Below, one piece after another: positions 38,243 to 46,704 of a DNA stretch of 64,000 bases (position 1 is its first letter; each line of letters starts with the position of its first letter). Source of the stretch: Haloechinothrix aidingensis (GTDB lineage: Bacteria > Actinomycetota > Actinomycetes > Mycobacteriales > Pseudonocardiaceae); NCBI RefSeq assembly GCF_013450155.1, contig NZ_JACCKD010000001.1, forward strand, positions 372,001 through 436,000, read 5' to 3'. A program made the position numbers and the translations under genes. The notes under the pieces are model-generated. The model searched no databases. It worked only from the letters and a program-made list of their open reading frames with translations, and was not told where the DNA came from.

Positions 38243-40177
38243 ATGGCAGCCATTACCCGGTCGTGCGGACATGCGCATGCCACAGAGCCCTGCCCTGACT
38301 CCGGTGATCGGGCAGGCGAGGCTGACGCTGCTGAGCTGGTCCTCCGCGATCTGGTGGACACGCTGCTCCAGGAGAACCGCTACCAGATCGCCGACATGGT
38401 GGCGGCCTGCGCGAGCCCGCGGGAGGAGATCGCGCCGCTGGGCCGCGCGGAGGTGTGGTGCACCGTCCCGGCCGGGCGGGGAACCCTGCTGTTCCGTGGC
38501 CGCGACGGTGGGACGTTGCAGCGCTACCGGCTCTCCCGCGGGCCCGTGTGGTACGTCGAGCCCGGCGAGCCGCCACGGGTGCTCACACCGGACGAGGTCC
38601 TCACCACGCTCGCGAACGGCCACGGTCACCTCGACGAGCCCGCCGAGCAGGTCGCCGCGGACCTCCGGGTCGCAGTCGAGCACACCGCCGCGACCGTGCC
38701 GGACCGGTTCGCCGACCTCGCGACACCCGCTCCCGGCGAGATGCTCGCGGGGGAGCGGCTCGCCGCGACCCGCTGCCGCCCCTTTCATCCGACGGCGCGC
38801 GCCATCGTCGGGTGGTCGGTCGCCGACCTCGAGCGGTACGGCCCGGGCCGCGAACACCCGGTGGCGCTGGACTGGGTCGCGGTGCGCCACGAGCGGCTCC
38901 GCTACGGCACGGGAACCGACGCCGTGCGGTTGGCCCGGCACCTTCTCGACGACGCCGACCGCGGGGCGCTCAGTGACGCCATGGTTGCAGCCGGCCTCGG
39001 CGCCGGGGACTACGCGACGATCCCGGTGCATCCGTGGCAGTTCGATCGGGTCCTGCCCGCGGTGTTCGGTACCGAGATCGCCTCGAACGACATCATCCCG
39101 CTCGCCAGGTCCGTCGGCCGGTTCCACCCGACGTCCTCGCTGCGCACGCTGGCGACGTCACCGGAGTCCGAGTGGCACCTCAAGCTTCCCCTCGGGGTCG
39201 AGACCCTGGGCATCACCCGCCTGCTGCCGCCGAAGGAGCTGGACAACGCGCAGCGCGCGCAGGCGACCATGCGGCACATCCTCGAGCGTGACCAGCTGCT
39301 CGCGTCCATGGTGGTGCTGTCCGAGGAACATCACTGGTGCACGTGGGGTGGTGACGACGAGTTCGCCGACCGACCCGGCCAGCTTGCCGTTCAGCTCCGC
39401 CGGTACCCGCGTGAGCTGCTCGACGACCCGGCGGCGGTCGTGCTGCCGATGGCGGCCCTTGCCGCGCACGAGTGGGACGCGATGGCCAAGACCCTGGCCG
39501 GTGCCGGGTTCGACCCGGGGGACCCTGCCGGGTTCTTCCGCACCCTCAGCGAGGCCTTCTGCGAGCTCGCGTTCGGGTTCCTGCGTCATGGCGTCGTCCC
39601 CGAGCTGCACGGCCAGAACGTCCTCGTCGAGCTCGTCGACGGCAACATCCGCCGGTTCGTGCTGCGCGACTACGACACGCTACGCGTCTGTCCGGAGTGG
39701 ATGCGTATCGCCGGGACCCCCGACCCCGGGTACCGGACGAAGGGGGGCGGGACGCCTGCGCTCGCGTTGCCCGGCATGCGTGAGCTCGTGGGGTATCTCC
39801 AGACCCTTGGTGTACAGGTCAACCTCTACAGCATCATCGACGCCATGACCCGCTACTACGGGATGGACGAGCGCGTGCTGTGGTCGCAGCTACGCCAGGC
39901 CGTACGCGGCTGCCTGAGCCGGATCGACCTCGCGCGCTCCCTCGCGACGCTGCTGGAGACCGTGCTGCTGCGCGAGGCCACGTGGCCGTCCCGGCAAGTA
40001 CTCGGTCCGCTGCTCGAGGAGGTCCGCACGCCGGGGATGGTCATGCCTGCCAGCGCCGGTCACGTACCCAACCCGCTGCTGCCCGGCCCCGCGCACCAGC
40101 GAGGGACCGGGTACCCGGCCGCTGATCATCTCGTCGGCCGCGCGCCGTGGGAGATGCGTGCCGCGTCGAGCGTGTGA
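38243..40177 (+). CDS. IucA/IucC-family (NIS) siderophore synthetase
   Basis: A 644-residue NRPS-independent siderophore synthetase. The ATP/carboxylate motifs are visible: FHPTARAIVGWS (HPxxKxRxG equivalent), IPVHPWQFDRVLP, FHPTSSLRTLAT and HLKLPLGVETLGITRLLPP. The C-terminal palm carries VVPELHGQNVLVEL and RRFVLRDYDTLRV. The enzyme adenylates a carboxylic acid such as citrate or a keto-acid and condenses it with an amine or hydroxyl. AGGAGA precedes ATG 38243 and iron boxes lie upstream. It converges on a gene for an ATP-grasp fusion, which may supply or extend its substrate. No hydroxylase or acyltransferase for hydroxamates is present in the window. Confidence 0.92.
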   Translation: MAAITRSCGHAHATEPCPDSGDRAGEADAAELVLRDLVDTLLQENRYQIADMVAACASPREEIAPLGRAEVWCTVPAGRGTLLFRGRDGGTLQRYRLSRGPVWYVEPGEPPRVLTPDEVLTTLANGHGHLDEPAEQVAADLRVAVEHTAATVPDRFADLATPAPGEMLAGERLAATRCRPFHPTARAIVGWSVADLERYGPGREHPVALDWVAVRHERLRYGTGTDAVRLARHLLDDADRGALSDAMVAAGLGAGDYATIPVHPWQFDRVLPAVFGTEIASNDIIPLARSVGRFHPTSSLRTLATSPESEWHLKLPLGVETLGITRLLPPKELDNAQRAQATMRHILERDQLLASMVVLSEEHHWCTWGGDDEFADRPGQLAVQLRRYPRELLDDPAAVVLPMAALAAHEWDAMAKTLAGAGFDPGDPAGFFRTLSEAFCELAFGFLRHGVVPELHGQNVLVELVDGNIRRFVLRDYDTLRVCPEWMRIAGTPDPGYRTKGGGTPALALPGMRELVGYLQTLGVQVNLYSIIDAMTRYYGMDERVLWSQLRQAVRGCLSRIDLARSLATLLETVLLREATWPSRQVLGPLLEEVRTPGMVMPASAGHVPNPLLPGPAHQRGTGYPAADHLVGRAPWEMRAASSV

Positions 40178-40214
40178 CCCGTCGGGCGGGTGAGTGCTCG
40201 CCGTCGGCTCCGCC

Positions 40215-42701
40215 TCAGCGGGTGGCCTTGGCGAACGCCGCGAAGTCCTTGCCGCCGAGCACATCGTCGATGATGCGTCCCTCGGCCAGCACCCAGGACT
40301 CGGCCATGCGCCTGTCCCACGTCTCGTCGAACAGCTCGAACGCGCCGGGGCGCGGTGTGAACTCCCCGAACACCAGCCCGTCCTCGCCGCGCAGCATGTC
40401 GATCCGCATGAACGGCACGGGGATCTCCCGGCTCAGCGACTCCACCAGCTCGAGCTGCTGCTGAGTCGCTCCCCGCGCCTCGTCCAGGTGCTCGCCTCGC
40501 GTGACCCCGGTCCGCGCCGGTTCGTTGTCCCTTGTCCAGTAGCGCACACCCTGCTTGCCGCCGGAGACGCGGCGTGACTCCCTGATCAGGAGGACGTGCC
40601 CGTAGAACGCGTAGAACTTGAGGTCGGTGGCCGTACGCAGGGTGCTGGAGTCCTCGAGGACCAGCTCCTCGGTCATCCACCTGTCCGGGACGGGTCTGCG
40701 CTCATGAGACATCAACCGGCGGGCATGCTCGGCCATGGCGTCCCATGAGGACAGTTCCATCCCGTCTCTCAGGTGGATGATGTGGTCGGGCGCGTACACG
40801 AGGTAGGTGCCCTTCGACCCGGTCGACCGCACCGGTTTGATCACGATCGGGCCGGCCGGCTCGATGGCGGCGAACGGTCTCGCGACCCGGTCACACCGGG
40901 GTCGCCGTACTCCCACCTCGTCCACGAAGGCGTAGGCTTTCGCCTTGTTGTCCAGCAACCAGCCCGGGCGGAACACTCCCAGCCTGCGCGCCTCGGACTG
41001 TTCCAGCATGAGCGACCGGAACGACAGCCCCGACGGCAACGACAGGTCGTTGCGTTCGAGGCGGCGCACCATCGCGTGGGTCAGGTGCCGGGGCTCGGTG
41101 ACGCGCAGCAGCGACCGCACCCGGGCGCGGTGCTCGTCGCCCGCTGTGGCGAGCAGCCGGGGTTCCAGTTGCCGTTCCAGCTCCGCGACGGTCAGCCTGT
41201 CCAGGCGCTCCCTGGTCGCGTGCATGGCGTCGATCCGGCTGCCGCCCGTGGACGGCTGCTTGGCCACCACCATCCCGCCCTGGCTGTTCGCGTCGAAACT
41301 GCGCTCGACATACGGCTCGAGCGTGGCCAGCACGGGCGTGGCACCGAGCCCGGGAGAACGTTGCGGCGTGAGGATGTTGCTGCCCCTGGCGCGGAAACGC
41401 ACCGGCGGGTCGGTGATCCGCACCTCGGCGCCGGTGCGGGGCGGGATCGTCAGGTAGTCCAGGCGCGGGAGCGAGCGCGCGAGGTTGTGCAGTGCCCACG
41501 CGGACACATCGCTGGCCCCGGGCACGCCCGCGATACCGATGTGGATCCCGGGGTCGGCCGTGATCGCCGCGTCGGCGAGCTCGGCACTCGCCAGCAGCCC
41601 ACCGGCCCTGTCGGGCCTGATGGTGAGGGCGCGGCACCCGCCGTGCGCGTTGAGCCGTTCCAGGTCGCTCGCGTCCTCGACGCCCTCGCCTGCCACGACC
41701 CGCAGGTCCAGGGCAGGCCCGTGCGGTGCGTCCCGGCAGGCCTCGTCGGCTCGCCGTTGCAGGTCCGGCAGTGCGGTGAGCTGCTCCGCGGGCACGAGCC
41801 CCTGCAGCAGGACCGAGGCGGGCAGCTCGCCGGAAGCCATCCGCGCGGCCACCCCGTCAACGAACCTCGCGGCGCCGCCGGCATCCAGCGCCTCGGCCAG
41901 CTCCAGCCAGATGGGCCTGTCCAGGTCGGCCGAGCGGTTCGCGCGGGCGACCGTCTCCAGCAACGTCCAGTCGTGCTCCACGGCGCCCACCCCCTGCAGG
42001 CGCGTCACCGGGTACCGTCGCTGCCGTATGGCCCGCTCGGCGGCAGCATCCGGTGCGCCCCCGGACGGGATCCGCGAGCCGCTGATACCGACATGCTCGC
42101 GCGTGCCGCCGAGCAGCTCGGAAACCTGCAGGTCCAGCGCGCGGGCAGCGGTGTCGAGCAAGGCGACCTCGATCCCGAACAGCGTCCCGCGCAGGTGCCG
42201 GTTGCCCGGTCGCGTACCGGCATGGTCCGCGGCGAGCCCACTGAGCTCGACCATCACGCGGCGCACCGCGGTGACCGCGTCGTCACGGTCCCGGAACGCC
42301 AGCGTGCGCCGGTACAGGCGCTGGCTCGCGGCGCGGACGAAGGTCCAGGCGGCGTCGCCGCCCTCGTCGGTGTCACCGGCGAACGCATGCTCCGGCAGGG
42401 CCTCGCCGACCCCGTCGATGAGCTGACCGCCCCGGTCGGCGGTGATCATGATCAGGATGTTGTCGCCTGGCGCGGTGGCCCCGGCGGTGACCCCTGCCGC
42501 CGAGTCGCGGGAGCCCTGGTGCGGGATGTCGTAGTGCAGCGCCGCGACCCGGTTCAGGCGCAGCTCATCGGCATCGCCTGCCGACCGGGAGCCCGTGAGG
42601 CGACTCCGCAACCGCCGGAGACGGTCCCGCCCTGTGCGCGACGACGGGAACATGCCGCGTCCCCGGTCGTCAGCCCGCCCGGAGGTGCGTGACGGCTCCA
42701 T
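40215..42701 (-). CDS. Fusion: enolase-superfamily-like domain plus TupA-type ATP-grasp ligase
   Basis: An 828-residue two-domain protein. Residues about 45-460 follow the muconate-cycloisomerase/mandelate-racemase pattern: LIDGVGEALPEHAFAGDT, then FGIEVALLDTAARALDLQV with SELLGG, then barrel strands IWLELAEALDAGG, VLLQGLVPAEQL, ALTIRPDRAGGLLASAELAD and HIGIAGVPGASDVSAWALHN. The KxK base (here TRLQ) and the Asp/Glu/Asp metal ligands appear to be lost. Residues about 570-828 are a TupA-like ATP-grasp: WLLDNKAKAYAFVDEVGV, GPIVIKPVRSTGSKGTYLV, FYAFYGHVLLIRES and RIDMLRGEDGLVFGEFTPRP. GAGGAGG lies five bases before ATG 42701 and an iron box lies upstream. It should form an amide in siderophore assembly; the first domain may bind the substrate. 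Confidence 0.82.
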   Translation of the reverse strand: MEPSRTSGRADDRGRGMFPSSRTGRDRLRRLRSRLTGSRSAGDADELRLNRVAALHYDIPHQGSRDSAAGVTAGATAPGDNILIMITADRGGQLIDGVGEALPEHAFAGDTDEGGDAAWTFVRAASQRLYRRTLAFRDRDDAVTAVRRVMVELSGLAADHAGTRPGNRHLRGTLFGIEVALLDTAARALDLQVSELLGGTREHVGISGSRIPSGGAPDAAAERAIRQRRYPVTRLQGVGAVEHDWTLLETVARANRSADLDRPIWLELAEALDAGGAARFVDGVAARMASGELPASVLLQGLVPAEQLTALPDLQRRADEACRDAPHGPALDLRVVAGEGVEDASDLERLNAHGGCRALTIRPDRAGGLLASAELADAAITADPGIHIGIAGVPGASDVSAWALHNLARSLPRLDYLTIPPRTGAEVRITDPPVRFRARGSNILTPQRSPGLGATPVLATLEPYVERSFDANSQGGMVVAKQPSTGGSRIDAMHATRERLDRLTVAELERQLEPRLLATAGDEHRARVRSLLRVTEPRHLTHAMVRRLERNDLSLPSGLSFRSLMLEQSEARRLGVFRPGWLLDNKAKAYAFVDEVGVRRPRCDRVARPFAAIEPAGPIVIKPVRSTGSKGTYLVYAPDHIIHLRDGMELSSWDAMAEHARRLMSHERRPVPDRWMTEELVLEDSSTLRTATDLKFYAFYGHVLLIRESRRVSGGKQGVRYWTRDNEPARTGVTRGEHLDEARGATQQQLELVESLSREIPVPFMRIDMLRGEDGLVFGEFTPRPGAFELFDETWDRRMAESWVLAEGRIIDDVLGGKDFAAFAKATR

Positions 42702-42753
42702 CGGGCCCTCCTCAACGGAACGCGGCTCACTCGAATGTGTAGTAGACGATACC

Positions 42754-42772
42754 TTAGGCTAGCCTTCCTTAA
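42754..42772 (-). promoter_or_regulatory. IdeR/DmdR iron box before the ATP-grasp fusion gene
   Basis: Read towards the fusion gene: TTAAGGAAGGCTAGCCTAA, a close match (about 15 of 19) to the iron-box consensus TTAGGTTAGGCTAACCTAA. It lies 53 bp upstream of ATG 42701 and 29 bp beyond the MFS gene, so it marks a separate iron-controlled promoter for the fusion gene. Confidence 0.82.
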
Positions 42773-42800
42773 CTGTGAGATAGCACGCAAGTCACCGGCG

Positions 42801-44069
42801 TCAGGCACCGCTGCTGGCACGGGGCGGCCGGGTCTCGTACATGCGACCGGCGACGTCGAGCCCGCTGGCCGCGGTGACGGCAGCCACCACCACGATGGCG
42901 GTCGCCACGCCGAAGGCGTCGGCGAGCACGCCTGCGAGTACGGCGCCCACGGCGAAGCCGATGTCCCGCCAGAACCGGTAGACGCCCACGGCGGTGCCGC
43001 GCCAGGCGGGGTGGGCGACGTCGCCGACCGCGGCCAGCAACGTGGGGTAGGCCAGCGCGGTGCCCGCGCCGAAGAGCGCGCTGCCCGCGGCCCAGACGGC
43101 GACGCCGTCACCGAGGGCGACGGCGATCAGGCCGGCGGCTTCGGTCCACTGGCCTGCCGCGATGAGCCACTTGCGGCCGATCCGGTCGGACACGGCACCG
43201 GTGATCAGCTGGCCGACGGCCCACACGGCAGGGGCGACGGCGATCAGCAGGCCGATCCGGCCCGTGGACAGGCCGCCTGCGGCGAACAGCACCGGGAACA
43301 GCCCCCATGCCGCGCCCTCGTTCAGGTTGTTGACCAGCCCGGCCTGGCTGGCCGAGGACAGTGCCGGCTCGCGCCAGGTCGCCAGCGCGAACACGCGGCC
43401 CGCCGGCACGTCGGCGTCGAGGGACGCGTCGCGGCGCACGTGCGTGCGGTTCTCCTCGGCGACATGACCCGCCGTCTCGCGCACGACGACAGCGGACAGG
43501 CCGAGACCGAGTGCGGCGACGGCCACCCCGAGCAGGAACGGCGCCGGGCGCAGGCCGAACTCGGTGGCGGCGGCGCCGGTGACCCACGCGGCCAGCGCCA
43601 CGGCCCCGTAGCCCGCGGCCTCGTTGAGGCCCATGGCCAGCCCGCGGCGGTGCGGGCCCACCAGGTCGATCTTCATGACCACGGTCAGCGACCAGGTCAG
43701 CCCCTGGTTGAGGCCCAGCATGACGTTGGCGATCACCACCCACTCCCAGGTGGGCGCCCACATCAACAGCAGCGGTACCGGGATCGCCGCCAGCCAGCCC
43801 GCCACGAGTACGGGTTTGCGGCCGAACCGGTCGGCCAGCGTGCCCGCGAAGTAGTTGACCACCGCCTTCGTGAGCCCGAAGGCGACGATGAAGGTCAGCA
43901 TGGCGCTGTAGGAGCCGAGGCCGAACTCCGCCTCGGCCAGCAGCGGCACCACGGTGCGCTCCTGGCCGACCATGCCGCCGACCAGCGCGTTGACCGCGAC
44001 CAGCAGCGTGAACTGCGGCAGGTTCTCCCGCAGCCCCAGGCGCGGCGTCACACGGGCGGCGGGACGCAT
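42801..44069 (-). CDS. Major facilitator superfamily transporter
   Basis: A 422-residue MFS protein with 12 predicted helices. Signature A loops occur after helix 2 (GTLADRFGRKPVL) and in the second half (GAVSDRIGRKWLI), and VMLGLNQGLTWSLTVV lies in the first half. ATG 44069 overlaps the stop of the upstream DUF4190 gene (ATGA) and gives a sensible N-terminus; the frame is open further but not protein-like. Through that overlap it belongs with the MBL-rhodanese gene rather than with the siderophore gene downstream, so export of a sulfur anion such as sulfite or thiosulfate is as likely as siderophore export. Confidence 0.86.
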   Translation of the reverse strand: MRPAARVTPRLGLRENLPQFTLLVAVNALVGGMVGQERTVVPLLAEAEFGLGSYSAMLTFIVAFGLTKAVVNYFAGTLADRFGRKPVLVAGWLAAIPVPLLLMWAPTWEWVVIANVMLGLNQGLTWSLTVVMKIDLVGPHRRGLAMGLNEAAGYGAVALAAWVTGAAATEFGLRPAPFLLGVAVAALGLGLSAVVVRETAGHVAEENRTHVRRDASLDADVPAGRVFALATWREPALSSASQAGLVNNLNEGAAWGLFPVLFAAGGLSTGRIGLLIAVAPAVWAVGQLITGAVSDRIGRKWLIAAGQWTEAAGLIAVALGDGVAVWAAGSALFGAGTALAYPTLLAAVGDVAHPAWRGTAVGVYRFWRDIGFAVGAVLAGVLADAFGVATAIVVVAAVTAASGLDVAGRMYETRPPRASSGA

Positions 44070-44398
44070 CAGTGCTCGTGGGAACCGTTCATCATGTCGC
44101 CCATACCGTCCATCCCAGGCATCCAGGCGAATCCGAGTCCCATGAGGACGACCATCAGCACGATCCCTGCGACGCCGACCCATCCGAGCACGACGCCGGC
44201 GATGGCCATGCCGCGACCGCCCTCGGCACCTGCCGAGCGGTCGATCTGGCTCAGTGCCACGTAGCCGAACACGAGGGCGAGGATCGACCCCACACCCCAG
44301 AACCAGACGATGCCGAGGACGAGGGAAGCGACGGCGAACCCGTTCGTCGTGCTCGGTAGCGGTCGCCCCGACTGATGCTGTCCTGGCTGCTCACTCAC
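44069..44398 (-). CDS. DUF4190-type small membrane protein
   Basis: A 109-residue protein with two or three helices (GFAVASLVLGIVWFWGVGSI, LALVFGYVALSQI, IAGVVLGWVGVAGIVLMVV), the usual DUF4190 pattern, and a Met/His-rich tail (MPGMDGMGDMMNGSHEH) that could bind a soft metal such as copper. GTG 44398 has AAGGAG upstream. It sits between the MBL-rhodanese and MFS genes in one apparent operon. Confidence 0.82.
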   Translation of the reverse strand: MSEQPGQHQSGRPLPSTTNGFAVASLVLGIVWFWGVGSILALVFGYVALSQIDRSAGAEGGRGMAIAGVVLGWVGVAGIVLMVVLMGLGFAWMPGMDGMGDMMNGSHEH

Positions 44399-44450
44399 TG
44401 TGCTCTCCTTTCACCGTGCGGTCCTGTCCGGAGCCGCCGTGGGGTCGCCG

Positions 44451-45812
44451 TTACTCCTCGAGCGACTGCCCGCTCGCGGCGGCAAGGTCGCCGGGTCCGC
44501 CTGCCAGTACGGCCACGTCCTCGTGGCCTGCGCGGGCGAGCAGGCTGGCTGCCGTCATGGCGCGCTCGCCGTGCCCGCACTGCGTCACCGCCGGGGAGCC
44601 ACCCACCACGTCGGGGTGCCCGGCCAGCTCGGCGAGTTCGACGTGTACCGCGCCGGGAACGTGGCCACCGGCCCACTCGGCAGCCTGGCGCACGTCCACG
44701 ACGTGCCTGCCCGAGCCTGCGGCACTCGCCGGATCCAGCAGGGACAGGCTCCTCTCCGGCTGACCGGCCTCCCGCCAGGCGGGGAACGGTATGTGGCCGG
44801 TGAGGTGCTCGTGGCCGATCTTCAGGCACTCCCGTGTCGCGCGATCGAGCTCGCCGGACTCGCCGCTGGTGACCAGGACGATGTCGCGGTCCAGATCGAC
44901 CAGCCAGCCGAGCCACACGCCGAACTGGTCCCGCAGCGGGTTGGCCAGTGATCCGGGCACGTGCCCGGCGGCGAAGGCCTCCATGGGGCGCACGTCGACC
45001 AGTTCGGCACCGTTCGCGGCGTGTTGCCGCACCTGCTCGGGGTCCAGCCGGGGCGGCAGGGGCGGCTGGGGCCCGTGTACCGCGGGACCGGCGGCGTTGA
45101 CCGGGCGCAGGCGGAGGAAGTAACCGGGGTAGCTGCCCAGCCCGGACAACAGCCGTTCGACGAAGGCATCCTCGTCACCGGCCTGCAGCAGCGGGTTGTG
45201 CTCGCGCTGCTCGCCGATGGTGGAGGTGTGCTCGCCGGGTGGGCCCGCCGAGCAAAACGACCCCGCACCGTGTGTGGGGTAGAGCGGTGTCTCGCCGGGC
45301 AGTTCGAGCAGGCGCTCGGTGATGGAGTGCCATGCCGCCCGCGCGAGTGGCTCGGTCAGCTCCGGGCTGATGAGGTCCGGGCGAGCCATGCCGCCTGCGG
45401 TCAGCGTCCCGCCGCTGAACACCGCCACCACCCGGTCCCCGTCGCGCAGCAGGTACGTCAGGTGCTCGGGTGTGTGCCCCGGCGTGGCCAGCGCCTCCAG
45501 CGTCAGCCCTCCGACGGTGCGCTCGTCGCCGTCGTCCAGCTCGTCGGCTGGGAAGCCCACCCCCGAGCCCGCCGGTAGGACCACCTTCGCTCCGTAGGTG
45601 GCCAGTTCCCGGCTGCCGGAGACGAAGTCGGCGTGCAGGTGCGTCTCGACCGTCCACCGGATCCGCCAGCCGCGCGCCCGTGCCGCCTCGAGGTAGCGGC
45701 TCGGGTCGCGCGCGGGGTCGATGACGACCGCCCCGCCGTCGCCGGTGGCGATGAGGTAGCTCTGGTTGCCCAAGCCGGGCTCCGGCAGGCTCACGATCTC
45801 CACGGTGCTCAC
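44451..45812 (-). CDS. MBL-fold persulfide dioxygenase-like protein fused to two rhodanese domains
   Basis: A 453-residue fusion. The MBL domain (about 1-240) has THLHADFVSG (HxHxD), ATPGHTPEHLTYLL and YPTHGAGSFC, the single-iron persulfide dioxygenase (ETHE1-like) pattern. The first rhodanese domain (about 250-350) has a Ser-containing loop (VTSGESGELDRATR) and no catalytic Cys. The second (about 360-450) keeps one in TQCGHGERAMTAASLL. This is the CstB-type architecture that oxidises low-molecular-weight persulfides to thiosulfate or sulfite. It is divergent from an ArsR-rhodanese regulator, with two operators in between. Confidence 0.9.
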   Translation of the reverse strand: MSTVEIVSLPEPGLGNQSYLIATGDGGAVVIDPARDPSRYLEAARARGWRIRWTVETHLHADFVSGSRELATYGAKVVLPAGSGVGFPADELDDGDERTVGGLTLEALATPGHTPEHLTYLLRDGDRVVAVFSGGTLTAGGMARPDLISPELTEPLARAAWHSITERLLELPGETPLYPTHGAGSFCSAGPPGEHTSTIGEQREHNPLLQAGDEDAFVERLLSGLGSYPGYFLRLRPVNAAGPAVHGPQPPLPPRLDPEQVRQHAANGAELVDVRPMEAFAAGHVPGSLANPLRDQFGVWLGWLVDLDRDIVLVTSGESGELDRATRECLKIGHEHLTGHIPFPAWREAGQPERSLSLLDPASAAGSGRHVVDVRQAAEWAGGHVPGAVHVELAELAGHPDVVGGSPAVTQCGHGERAMTAASLLARAGHEDVAVLAGGPGDLAAASGQSLEE

Positions 45813-45859
45813 GGGGGCTCCTCTCGGTACGCAGCCGTTCAGCGGTCCGGTACTCGATA

Positions 45860-45877
45860 TTCAAAAGGTCTTTTGAA
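45860..45877. promoter_or_regulatory. ArsR-type operator, copy 1 (perfect palindrome)
   Basis: TTCAAAAGGTCTTTTGAA: 8-bp arms around two central bases with no mismatch, 48 bp before the MBL-rhodanese start. Together with the copy at 45924 it defines a TTCAA-N8-TTGAA site in the divergent promoter region. Confidence 0.82.
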
Positions 45878-45923
45878 GACAATGGCAGCCGACGGCGCGG
45901 GAGTCAACCCTGTGAGCAGTTAC

Positions 45924-45941
45924 TTCAAATGTTTTCTTGAA
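45924..45941. promoter_or_regulatory. ArsR-type operator, copy 2 (imperfect palindrome)
   Basis: TTCAAATGTTTTCTTGAA shares the TTCAA-N8-TTGAA frame with copy 1, with centres 64 bp apart (about six helical turns). It lies 18 bp before the regulator's start, suitable for autorepression. Confidence 0.78.
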
Positions 45942-45959
45942 TAAGTTACGGTGGGGGAT

Positions 45960-46649
45960 ATGGCACGGGAGAGCGAGAACGGCGGCGTCGGGAGCCGCGA
46001 CGCCAAGAACGCACTGTTCGACGGCCTGGCCACGGTCGCGAAGGCGCTGGCGAGCGGGCGGCGTGCCGAGATCCTCGACCTGCTGACGCAGGGGGCGCGC
46101 TCCGTCGAGCAGGTTGCGGATGCGATCGACCAGTCGGTCGCCAACACCTCGCACCACCTGCAGGTGCTCGCCGGAGCGGGACTGGTCGAGTCCCAGCGCG
46201 ATGGCCAGCGGGTGCGGTACCGCCTGGCTGGTGCCCGGGTGGCCGAGCTCTGGGCCGCGATGCGGGATGTGGCGGCACAGCAGGTGAGCGAGGTCGAGCG
46301 GCTGGCGAGCGCGTACCTGGGTGATCGTGGTGACCTCGAGGGCATCGGCCGTGCTGAGCTCGAACGGCGTATCAACAGTGGTGAAGCGGTCGTGCTCGAC
46401 GTCCGCCCCCGCCTCGAGTACGAGTCCGGCCACATCCCCGGGGCACGCTCGGCACCGCTGTCGGAGCTCGACGAGGCGCTGGCGGCCCTACCGCGCGATA
46501 TCGACGTGGTGGCCTACTGCCGTGGACCCTACTGCGTCTTCGCCGACGAGGCCGTGCGCAAGCTCCGCGCGGCCGGTTACGACGCGCGGCGGCTCGAGGA
46601 CGGCTTCCCCGAATGGGAACGCGAGGGCCGCCCGGTCACACGCCCATGA
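45960..46649 (+). CDS. ArsR-family regulator fused to a rhodanese domain
   Basis: A protein of about 229 residues. The winged helix occupies about residues 15-110 (ALASGRRAEILDLLTQGA, VEQVADAIDQSVANTSHHLQ, LVESQRDGQRVRYRLAG). A rhodanese domain follows (AVVLDVRPRLEYESGHIPGA) with the active-site loop VVAYCRGPYCVFADEAVRKL. The DNA-binding part has no Cys, so it cannot use the paired-Cys persulfide switch of SqrR/BigR/CstR; the rhodanese Cys (YCRGPYC) is the obvious sensor instead. ATG 45960 is used; GTG 45951 is an alternative. It is divergent from the persulfide dioxygenase gene, with two operators between. Confidence 0.88.
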   Translation: MARESENGGVGSRDAKNALFDGLATVAKALASGRRAEILDLLTQGARSVEQVADAIDQSVANTSHHLQVLAGAGLVESQRDGQRVRYRLAGARVAELWAAMRDVAAQQVSEVERLASAYLGDRGDLEGIGRAELERRINSGEAVVLDVRPRLEYESGHIPGARSAPLSELDEALAALPRDIDVVAYCRGPYCVFADEAVRKLRAAGYDARRLEDGFPEWEREGRPVTRP

Positions 46650-46704
46650 GCGACGCGCGTGGCGCGGCCATTATCAGGCCCAATCTCAGTGGGAGGTGGA
46701 TGCC

